In this document: positions 19,274 to 26,884 of the stretch, one piece after another
How the letters are laid out: the number at the start of each line of letters is the position of its first letter
How positions within the stretch are numbered: the first letter of the stretch is position 1
Assembly (NCBI GenBank): GCA_039111635.1
Contig: JBCAQO010000008.1
Span: forward strand, 2,976,001-3,040,000
Reading direction: 5' to 3'
DNA: 64,000 nt
Source: Heterobasidion occidentale
Taxonomy: Eukaryota; Basidiomycota; Agaricomycetes; Russulales; Bondarzewiaceae
The notes under the pieces: model-generated
Told to the model about the DNA's origin: nothing
The model's database searches: none
What the model saw: the letters and a program-made list of their open reading frames with translations, nothing else
Position numbers and translations under genes: made by a program

Positions 19274-20483
19274 AAAAATCCTCTACTAGATCCACCAACA
19301 TCTTCTTTGCCTCCGCCTTCCCTACTTCTTGGAAGAGCGCTCGGACGCCATTAGTATCACCGACGGGTCCGTTTCCTCGTCGTCCGTTAGGCGGTACGTA
19401 GCGCTCTCCATTGCTCTGGCGTGATCCTCCCTTTCTCGCGGAAGGGTCCTCACGTTCCACCGAATTACCAGGTTGTGGTACCCGACGGTGGTGGCCATGA
19501 GAACTGCCCTCCTCCAGTCCTCGATGTAGTCGCGCATCGTCTCCCAGCGGGGATTCTTGCTCGTCTTCATCCTCCATGTCTGCAGCGCGAGTTCGTCTAC
19601 CTCCTCTGCCCACCGACTTGCGTGAATTTCCTCGAGACGGGGGAACGCCTCTACGAGGGGAACGACAATCAGCTATCCCGTGCCCTGGTTTTCCGCAATT
19701 GTAGCAGGAAAAGGGAGCAGGTCTCTTGCCATCGTATACACGCTTGTTCCGATTGGCGTCTCTTTTGCGAGAGGCGTCAATGTCCATGTCAACCACCTGG
19801 TTGTTCATTCTTCGAGGAGCGGTGGTAGAGTTATAGCGGCGAGCCGGTTGGAGGTGAAAGCGATTGAGGAAGTCACTTTGGAATGAGGTGGAGTTGGCTA
19901 GGATCGCCTTTTGAGCACTTCGGGCTCTCAAGCGTCCGTCTATTTCACAGGCAGTGTTGACCCAATCTTGGATCGTGTCCTTCGGCGGAGTTTCTTTGTC
20001 ATAGATCTTGTCCATGACCCTTGGATCGAGTCCCCTCTGGAAGTAAGGAACTTGTTCCTTGTCGGTGATGTCGGCGTCGGCGGCGATAAGGATGAATTGG
20101 TTTGAATATTCATCCACCGTCATCTTCCCCTGAGAGAAAGACATGAGGGCGCTTCGGGCCTTGTCCGTGAGGTTCGTTTCCTTGAACTGGAGTTTAAACC
20201 TGACAAGGAAGTCGTCCCAAGTTCCTACGGTTTTGGGCGGGGTCGCCCCTACTGTCTTCTTTAGGAAGCTTTCTGCCCATACGCCGGCCGTCCCATATCT
20301 CATGCAAGAGAGAGCGAGGGAAACTTTATCTGTGTCCGTCTTGTATCGGTCCGACTCTGTCGTGAAAAGGAGGAGGCAATTCATGATGAATTTCTGTGAT
20401 TGTGTCCGGTCCCCTTCGAAGTTATCAGGGAGCTTGAGCTTGCCCCTTCCCGATGAGACGGGGGGGTCTGTAGGATTTGACAT
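19269..20483 (-). CDS. Element B Gag
   Basis: 404 codons from the first ATG of the predicted transcript. The capsid-like region begins KLPDNFEGDRTQSQKFIMNC and continues through LALSCMRYGTAGVWAESFLK and GLDPRVMDKIYDKE. A CCHC knuckle (CYNCGKPGHGIADCR) is at about residue 270, followed by an Arg/Gly-rich tail. The stop TGA (19269-19271) is preceded by a T5 run, and the protease lies in the -1 frame. The Gag frame is also open upstream of this ATG (see 20484-20949). Confidence 0.92.
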   Translation of the reverse strand: MSNPTDPPVSSGRGKLKLPDNFEGDRTQSQKFIMNCLLLFTTESDRYKTDTDKVSLALSCMRYGTAGVWAESFLKKTVGATPPKTVGTWDDFLVRFKLQFKETNLTDKARSALMSFSQGKMTVDEYSNQFILIAADADITDKEQVPYFQRGLDPRVMDKIYDKETPPKDTIQDWVNTACEIDGRLRARSAQKAILANSTSFQSDFLNRFHLQPARRYNSTTAPRRMNNQVVDMDIDASRKRDANRNKRVYDGKRPAPFSCYNCGKPGHGIADCRSPRRGVPPSRGNSRKSVGRGGRRTRAADMEDEDEQESPLGDDARLHRGLEEGSSHGHHRRVPQPGNSVEREDPSARKGGSRQSNGERYVPPNGRRGNGPVGDTNGVRALFQEVGKAEAKKMLVDLVEDFS

Positions 20484-20949
20484 AATATTTCGGGTATTGA
20501 TCGGTGTTTGAATATCCGAGGATTCGGACTCGGATGTTCCTTCTTCTTCCTCCGATGTGTCCGGGATTTCCGGTTCGGGGTTCCTGTACTGGGGTGGCGC
20601 TACCCAGTCTTCTGCTGTTTCGTCCCAAGCCCACTCAGCTTCTGTTCCGTCTTCTCTTGTGAAGAAGTATCGTCCTTCTCGGTACGAGCAGTTATCAAAG
20701 TTTGGGGGTGCTGGCCGATTGGTGTCGGAGTAATACCAGCGGTTTTCTCTTTGATGGATAGGACGATTGTTCTGTCGAAGTTGGTTATGGATTCGTCTAG
20801 TGCCTGGTGGAAATCCTAGGCCTAGGTCTTGCTCCAGGGTGTGTGAAGTAACTCTCTTCGGTGGGGGTCTATGCCACCGATGAGGGTTGTGAGAAAGAGT
20901 GTGGCAGCGAGCAGAGTGTGGTGCAAGGTAGGGGCAAAAATGAGTCTAT
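20484..20949 (-). CDS. Met-less in-frame extension upstream of B gag
   Basis: The gag frame is open from a TAG inside the primer-binding site to the gag ATG, about 155 codons without a Met. The sequence looks like protein: RWYYSDTNRPAPPNF, NCSYREGRYFFTREDG, AEWAWDETAEDWVAPPQYRN and an acidic Ser/Glu stretch. Element C conserves the same residues apart from one CAG to TAG change. A CUG in strong context (ACCCTGG, 20835-20837) lies in frame and is conserved in C. It may be a non-AUG-initiated longer Gag or a spliced product; plain leader is the alternative. Confidence 0.45.
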
Positions 20950-20952
20950 TCT
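20943..20952 (-). promoter_or_regulatory. Primer-binding site of element B (self-priming type)
   Basis: Two bases from the 5' LTR the minus strand reads AGAATAGACT. It shows no obvious tRNA 3'-end match, but it is the exact complement of AGTCTATTCT in the LTR part of the same transcript (21192 to 21183). Element C keeps both copies (32374-32383 and 32550-32559). Confidence 0.65.
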
Positions 20953-20954
20953 AG

Positions 20955-21607
20955 TGTTAAGAACTGCTCGTTCAGTAACCCAAGAGTAACAGGTTCTTCC
21001 CTAGGTCGCACAATGGACGGAGTGGTGGACGAAGTCTCGACTGTATCAGGCGTTGATACAGGAGGGAATAATGATTGGCCTCTAAGAATCCTGTATGTGT
21101 AGATACAGGGGGAACGAAGAGGTTCGTATTCGAAGATACGAATGAACGAAGTACACAGTGCGAAGACTGTGTAAGAACGAAGAGAATAGACTGAAGATCC
21201 TCAGCCTATTCTATGGGCCTTATATACTGTATAGGGTATAGGGTAAGAGTCCGTGTGCTTCTCCTGGTTTCCATCCTAGGAGAGCTGTGGCCGCCGTCTC
21301 TCTCTGTCGGCGCCTACTCTTGTACTTCTCCAGTCGCACTGATCCATCATGGTGCGACGAGGTGCTTACCCGTAAGCCCTAAGCCCATGGCATGTGAATG
21401 CCTCCCTTATTACTGTGTGAACTTCGTGAGCCTCATGTCCCCCCAATATAGCCTTTACCGATGTCTTGAAGAACCATCGGTCTTGTCGGCTCCTAAGGAC
21501 ATGCCGAATACCTTGGTGTACGCTCCGTAGTGGAGCCGCCTAGCATGTGATGCTTGATCCATCGGATAGACCGGCCGCGAAGGGCCCCGATCGGTCAAGT
21601 CATAACA
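20955..21607 (-). repeat. 5' LTR of element B
   Basis: 653 bp. Read on the minus strand, U3 runs from 21607 to about 21193 and R-U5 from about 21192 to 20955. A TATATAAG box lies at 21226-21219. The five hairpins 21041-21212 fall at and just downstream of the predicted RNA start. The + strand frame at 21213-21530 is not a gene. Confidence 0.95.
21192..21226 (-). promoter_or_regulatory. Predicted promoter and transcription start of element B
   Basis: Minus-strand TATATAAG (21226-21219) lies about 30 nt upstream of 21192, where the sequence complementary to the primer-binding site begins. From 21192 to the gag ATG there is no AUG in 709 nt, whereas the 415 nt of U3 upstream hold 11 ATG. These three observations independently place the RNA 5' end at about 21192. 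Confidence 0.6.
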
Positions 21608-21993
21608 GTGTTAAACGATTCCTTTCCCTGATTGACTCGGGCCAGTTTGTCGCGAGCATCGGCTTCTTTGTTGAACTCCTCGAAGTCGGTGGCTATCTTT
21701 TTTCGGACGGATGTGTAGCCGACCGTGTCTGCCCAAGTGTATTTGTTCCAATCCTTCAGCGTGTTCCTGGCCTGAGTGAAGTTCCTTGCCCATATCCCTG
21801 CAGATCCTTCCTTCATGTACGATAGAGCATAAGCAATTTTGGCGAATTCGTTCGCATAATCCTTCTTCCTGGCCAGGAACATCAGGTCGATTTCGTAGAG
21901 GAATTGCTCGGTTCGTTTTCTGTTTCCACTGAAGGTGGTGGGTTTGGCCATAGCTGGTCCCTTGGACTCATTACTTCCAGTATCTGCCGACAT
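21608..21993 (-). pseudogene. Element A gag, 5' part
   Basis: From the ATG at 21993 the Gag frame reads AKPTTFSGNRKRTEQFLYEI, LSYMKEGSAGIWARNFTQ and DKLARVNQGKESFNT, where element B interrupts it. The rest follows at 10689. Capsid-type helices are recognisable by the phrase SAGIWA (compare GTAGVWA in B). The frame is uninterrupted apart from B. Confidence 0.85.
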
Positions 21994-23290
21994 TGTATCG
22001 GGCGGGGGCTCTGGATCGTTAGGCGGTTCCTGATCTTCACTTGGTGCTTCAAAATACTCCGGTTCGGGGACAAACTCCGGTGTTGAGGCTCGGAAGTCTT
22101 CTTGGGGAGCGGTCTCCTGTAAGGGGGATGTAGCGCGAGTGTTTCTTCTAGAGATTTGACTTCCACTGGCTGTTTCTCTGGGTAGAGTATGTATGTGCGG
22201 TCTTGGCGAGTCACGATGCCGATTTGCCGGTGATTCAGGCTTGTCGAAGGTCTTTCTTGCGACGTAGTCTTCGACCTTAACGAGGCGTAGGTCGGGTCCT
22301 GCGTGGACGATTTTGTCTCCCCAAGTTGCATATTCGTATTCGCTCTTTCCTTGTTGTTGGAAGAATCCGGTGAGGATTCCCGCGTAGTAGAAGTGTGCTT
22401 TCTTTTCGTCGTAATAAAGTTGATCCTTGTCGACGTCTTCGGGTAAGTCTCCGTAGACTTCTGCTGGGTCTGTTCTATAGCCGGGAGGGTATCCCGCTGC
22501 GACTTCGTCCGTTGTTCTTTGAAGAAGAAGGGTACTGCCTGTCTTCTTCCGGCTTGTAATGCTTCTTGTAAGTCTGGGTCCCTTTTGATAATTTCGTTGA
22601 TGGAAATATCAATTTGGTCGATGAGTTAGATGATCTCGGAGAATGTGTGTCCCGAGATGAGGGTTCGGAGATGATGAGTTTTGTGGGCAAACTCTCCTCT
22701 TCTGACAATAAAAACGATCCCTTCGATTTCTGTTCGGACTGGCGGAGAGTTAGGGGCTTCCAGTGTGTCTTCCTAGGTTGAGGAGAAGGTCCAGTGGATG
22801 AGGATTGAGACGTGGTCTCTGTTCTCCTTGGTCTTGACGAGTTCCGCTCTGATTCCGTCTGTGTCGATATTCCTTGCGATGGTTCTTCTAAGATCGGGGA
22901 TAACGGCAACGGGGAAATTGTCTGGTCTTCCGTCGTGTATCTCGATGCAGTTCCTTGCTCTGATGACGTCGGGCTCTCCGTTGTCCGTGAGTGTGAACGG
23001 TGTCTTTGGTTCGTTGACGAAGCAAATCCCGGAAAATCTATATCCAGTTTTAAGGAGGTCTATAAATATTTTGGGTGCTTGTTGTAGCCTGAGAGTGGCT
23101 ATTCCTGAATAAACTTTTCCTGGGTTCCGGTGTCTTGCGACTTCTATGGCTCCGGGGTTGTTTATTCTTCCTTGAGGAGTCGCTGCTGGGGTCGCCGTTA
23201 GGTTTACCCTGTTGGCGATTGCTAAAATGTTGTTGACTGATGAGAGAAAGAGCTGTCTCTGCTGGGGATCCAGCTTGAATAGGGTAGGGA
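21994..23290 (-). pseudogene. Coding-like leader upstream of A gag
   Basis: Between the primer-binding site and gag almost all 1.3 kb reads like protein. Frame 1 runs from about 23265 (LSSVNNILAIANRVNLTAT, QQAPKIFIDLLKTGYRFSGI, PDNFPVAVIPDLRRTIARN) through two TAG codons (after WTFSST and after TFSEII) to about 22510. The gag frame then carries VYGDLPEDVDKDQLYYDEKK, AHFYYAGILTGFFQQQG and GPDLRLVKVEDYVARK straight into the gag ATG. Neither stretch has a Met. It is either an N-terminal extension of Gag or a separate leader ORF, decayed by two nonsense codons and one frameshift. No family recognised. Confidence 0.5.
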
Positions 23291-23296
23291 TAAAAG

Positions 23297-23306
23297 AGCT
23301 CGTTCA
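23297..23306 (-). promoter_or_regulatory. Primer-binding site of element A (self-priming type)
   Basis: Two bases from the 5' LTR the minus strand reads TGAACGAGCT, the exact complement of AGCTCGTTCA in the LTR part of the transcript (23759 to 23750). Position, length and two-base spacer are the same as in element B, although the sequence is unrelated. Confidence 0.65.
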
Positions 23307-23308
23307 AG

Positions 23309-24142
23309 TGTTAGGTCGGAGACCTATCACGTGCACCGATGCACAAAGGGGTCCCTAGGCTAAACCTCCACTGGTTCGTATAGTCGTAGACTCCAATGGA
23401 TAAAGACAATGGATTGTCTTTGGGCTCTTTCAAGGAACTCGGGGTCGCTGTCGGCTTTGTTCTCAAAGAGATTGAGAAGGTGATCTTCAAGGTCTTCTCG
23501 ATGATGAGGAGGAACCGGATGATCTTCTCCTGTCCAACAGATGACACGAGGGGGTGTCCAACTGAGAATGCGGAAGGCAGCTAGTCCAGTATAGAAGCGA
23601 ATGAGTAGAGGGAGGGGAGGGAAGGGAGACGAGTCCAGCGCTTCGTCAGACCGTGCAAAGAGTTTCTCAGATCTGACAGAGATCACGAAGCGTGGGCTAG
23701 AAAGGTAGCCAGACGCCGGGTGCAGTGCAGAGATCGAGTGTATTACAGGTGAACGAGCTGAGCTTCTTAGAAGCTCATCTCGGCTATTTATGTACAGAAG
23801 TGTCTAGGGCAGGATCAAGATCTGGTCCATGCGCTTCTCAGGTACCGAAGTCAACGATCGAGATCCGTAAGCTAGAATACCTCATTGACCTGCCATATAA
23901 CCAAATATAGTAATCCGATCACTAATGTCCATCCACATCTTCGATCGATCAAGAACCAGGAACGGGGGTCAGGAACCAATGTCTGTCCACATCAAGAATC
24001 AGGAACCAGAAGTCAGTGTTCATGCATCAGCATGTAAATGGCAAGGAGTCATGGAAAGCGGTCCGAGTCTGCAACGAGTCCGAAGCACTTGACCAGCCCA
24101 TTTATTCACGTGCGAAGCACGTGTTAGGACGCGGTCCTAACA
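23309..24142 (-). repeat. 5' LTR of element A
   Basis: 834 bp. Minus-strand U3 is about 24142-23760 (12 ATG on the transcript strand) and R-U5 is 23759-23309 (none). It contains an inverted repeat AAAGACAAT/ATTGTCTTT at 23402-23421. Confidence 0.95.
23759..23792 (-). promoter_or_regulatory. Predicted promoter and transcription start of element A
   Basis: A TATA-like CATAAATAG (minus strand, 23792-23784) lies about 30 nt upstream of 23759, where the primer-binding-site complement starts. Downstream to the gag ATG (1766 nt) there is a single AUG (22331). Confidence 0.55.
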
Positions 24143-24147
24143 CACAG

Positions 24148-25368
24148 GCGCTCTAGCCCGCTCACTCCCTACCACTCCGAGGTGTGGCTTCGTTTGCTTT
24201 GCTCCGCCTCGCTGCTGTCCAAATACCCTCTGATCCCACATAGTCTTTCTCACGGTTTTCACATCGGCATACCTCACGTTACACACACTAATATTCCTCC
24301 AAACAGCCCCTCCATCATAACCCTCTCCCCGCAATTTGACTCCATTGTCTCTGCGGAATTTTCCAAAGGTCACTACCTCGGTCTCTTCTCTCGCTCTACT
24401 GTAGAATCCCTTATCGGCCCCTTCCAAACCTCTCCCCTCTCCCTAGTGCCAAAACCCCATAAACCTACCTCTTTCTGTCTCGTTCAGAACTTCTCCTACC
24501 CGCACACCCCCTCTCCTTTACATTTTTCCATTAATTCCTGCATTACCACAGACAATTACCCTTGCACATGGGCACCTTCGATATATTCTCATTTCTGACC
24601 TGGCATCTCCCTCCAGGCTCGCAAGCAGCCATGCGAGACGTCTCAGAAGCATTCCGCACAATCCCCTTACACCCCTCCCAATGGCCAGGGACTGTCGTGC
24701 ACTTATCAGGCCATGACTCCTTCGCCATTGACAATGTTGCCGCTTTCGGGACTGGGTCTACCCCCGGCATCTACGGTAACTTACAGGACGCAGCTGTCGA
24801 CATCATGCGACATGCCGGTCTCGGTCCCATTGAGAAATGGGCCGATGACCACGTGTTCTTCCAGCTTCTTTGGGAACACCTCCCAGCTTACAACCGCCAG
24901 CGCTCCCTTTGGCACTCTAAGATATCTTGGGGCCCGGGACCCCAACACATCGGGGGCTGCATATGGAACGCTGGCCCCATCCTTCCGGATGGCTCTCGCT
25001 CCGAGTTCAATGACGATATGTCATCCCCAGTCCGTGACCTATCCCAACAATCCCCCCGCTCCCCGAATGAGGCTTGCTACACCTGCAACCTTTTGGACAT
25101 AGACGCCATTTCCGCTCAACTTGGCATCCCCTGGCAAGCGGAAAAGGATATTCCCTTTTGCCATGAGTTCCCTTTCACAGGTTTCCTCTGGAACCTTCAA
25201 ACTTGTACAGTAACACTCGTCGAAGCCAAGCGCAAGAAGTATCGCCTCACTCTCATCGCATCGCAAGGCTCGTGCACGCACGTGCTCCTCGAGGTACAGA
25301 AGCTGCACGGTAAGCTCCTACACGCTTCCTCGGTAATTCCCACGGGCCGCGCTGTCGCGCTCACACAT
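24148..25368 (+). pseudogene. DIRS-like reverse transcriptase, frameshifted
   Basis: Continuation of the element at 1-2827 after element A. The first frame (to about 24570) carries FSKGHYLGLFSRSTVESLIG, GPFQTSPLSLVPKPHKP and LVQNFSYPHTPSP. A one-base shift leads to the second frame with GSQAAMRDVSEAFRTIPLHP (first catalytic Asp region), a GIYGNLQDAAVDIMRH helix, KWADDHVFF (the x-DD active site), FPFTGFLWNLQTCTVTLVEA and EVQKLHGKLLHAS. It ends in LTR D at 25369. This RT type accompanies tyrosine recombinases in Agaricomycetes. One stop (TAG at 24153-24155) and the frameshift make it non-functional. Confidence 0.72.
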
Positions 25369-26217
25369 TGTTAGGCATCAAATAGTGATGATAGAATGGA
25401 GGACAGATTATCTGACTAGAAGGAAGAGAAGGGAAACGACTTAGAATGGAAGGGACAATTAATTCCGATTTTCTACATATTTTTCGAGTATTTTTACCAC
25501 TTAAACTTGATTCCCTATCCCTTTTCATACTTATATTTCGCTTTTGGGACAGATTCTAGAGCCTAGGGTCTATTTTAGAAAGGGCTAGACCATGGCACAA
25601 CAATAAGGAATGGAAAGAAAGCAGTGGAATCTGGTAGAATAGAAAGGAACCTTAGTGGAAGGATGGAGAATGTTAAGGAAAGGGACAAGGTCTAGGCCAT
25701 TCCAAGCTGCAAGGAGGAAAAGGTTCTGAGTAGTTCTAGAGGAAGCTGAAGGAACATTCTACCACATTCTGAACCTTTCTCTTGCTTTCCTTTCTGTTCC
25801 TCTGCTTTCCTCCCTATTCTTTTTATTTCTACAGCATTCTTTGTGACTCACAATGACTCTACTCAGCCTGTATATACTAGGAAGGAGATTCCCACTTGAA
25901 ATAGTATATAAGGAGGCTGATTGTCCTGCTTTAGGCAGAGACCTTCTCTCCCCCTTACTTTACTCAGTCAGTCAGTGCCAGTCAATAAGTTCTTTGAGTG
26001 ATATCAGTTGGAGATAAGCTTCAAGACTTGAAGGGATACTAGACGAACTAGTAGCCCGCCTTTAATCTGTGGAGCACCTCAGCAACTTGAATCACAAAGT
26101 TCTTAAGCCTCTCCTCATTATTCTCAACATTTACGGAGTATTGTCCTCGTTAGTGGTCCGGCACTACTTCAGAAATTCATTAAATATCTCAGGATATTCT
26201 CATCGTCGCCTATAACA
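25369..26217 (+). repeat. LTR of a further element (D)
   Basis: 849 bp with TGTTAGG start and TATAACA end, replacing the DIRS-like RT exactly after VALTH. It is AT-rich, unlike its surroundings, and has a TATA box (GTATATAAGG, about 25904) on the + strand, so it is read as a + strand LTR. No second copy is in the window and no matching target duplication is seen (CACAT on the left, GTGAC on the right). Confidence 0.6.
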
Positions 26218-26345
26218 GTGACCAACATCTGTGTATCGTGCCAACACCAGAAGGTATCATCTAGAACAGCAATCAAACGAACACTAGGTACATCCGGAAA
26301 AACAGGAAACCCTGATCGTATCTAGGAGTGAAACCATTCCTCACC
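26218..26345 (+). mobile_element. Leader remnant after LTR D, junction to element C
   Basis: About 128 bp that match neither B nor C follow LTR D, and homology to element B begins at about 26346. This is probably the start of the internal region of D, truncated where it meets C. I see no tRNA-type primer-binding site. Confidence 0.35.
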
Positions 26346-26848
26346 GCGACACCAGCAGGGGATCCTCTGGCCCTGGCAGCCGATGCACTAGTCGCTGCTG
26401 GTTCCTGTATACTTCCTTCAACAATTTCAGGTGTTGCCAAGTTCATAGGGTTTCTTGGTCCTCTGCCACTTCTCATATCCGGCCCCGTGTCTCCTGAAGC
26501 CATTGTTGTCATCGGTCGCGGAGGCGTTGGCGAAGTTGGTCTTCCTTCTTCTTGGCATCCCTCATTGTGCTCGTCATGAGCTCCCTCAGGCCAGGGTGAG
26601 GCTCGTAGACCTGTTCGACCTCCAATATTGACGAGGTGGGCGGAGATGGGCACGGAAACTCCTTCTGGAGTCGTTGGGCGGCTGCTTCGGCCAGGGCGTC
26701 CAGTGTCGGGGTTGGCCACGGCCAGAATGATGTCTGGCAAGGGGTTTCTTGAAGGGGAGGAGGTAGTTCTGTCATTGATGAGCATGGCACGTCAAGGGGA
26801 GTAATCAAGGGAGGAGTGGTCGGACATGTACTGGGGAAGGATTCTTGC
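26346..26848 (-). pseudogene. Element C ORF3, truncated
   Basis: Homologous to the ORF3 start of B in both overlapping frames. The ORF3 frame has GGA to TGA shortly after its ATG and then stays open to the truncation. The coiled-coil frame is open for 99 codons (LRELMTSTMRDAKKKEDQLR). It stops making sense at about 26346 where foreign sequence begins. Confidence 0.6.
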
Positions 26849-26884
26849 TTGAAAAGGATGGGGTGTTTCCCCTTTTATACCTTT

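Larger units (their letters stand above)
10690..21607 (-). mobile_element. Young Ty3/gypsy element B nested in gag of A
   Basis: 10.9-kb element on the minus strand with LTRs of 652 and 653 bp that are identical except for one C in a CCCC/CCC run (near 11324 and 21589), and a perfect 5-bp target duplication GTGTT (10685-10689 and 21608-21612). Minus-strand order: 5' LTR, primer-binding site, leader with open Gag extension, gag, protease, pol with chromodomain, ORF3 region, 1.6-kb region with a repeated motif, polypurine tract, 3' LTR. gag (404 codons) and pol (1190 codons) are open; the one lesion seen is a 4-bp insertion in protease near 19017. This is the youngest insertion in the window and its family was active recently. 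Confidence 0.95.
2828..24142 (-). mobile_element. Ty3/gypsy chromovirus-like element A
   Basis: A complete but decayed LTR retrotransposon on the minus strand, 21.3 kb including the nested element B and about 10.4 kb without it. Both LTRs are 834 bp with TG...CA ends, and the flanking 5-mers are CGCAG (2823-2827) and CACAG (24143-24147), a target duplication with one CpG transition. Order on the minus strand: 5' LTR, primer-binding site, long leader with coding-like sequence, gag (interrupted by B), protease, RT, RNase H, integrase with chromodomain, three accessory ORFs, polypurine tract, 3' LTR. pol is broken by frameshifts into at least six frames, so the copy cannot move by itself. The LTRs differ at 17 positions by my count (about 2 percent). 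Confidence 0.92.
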
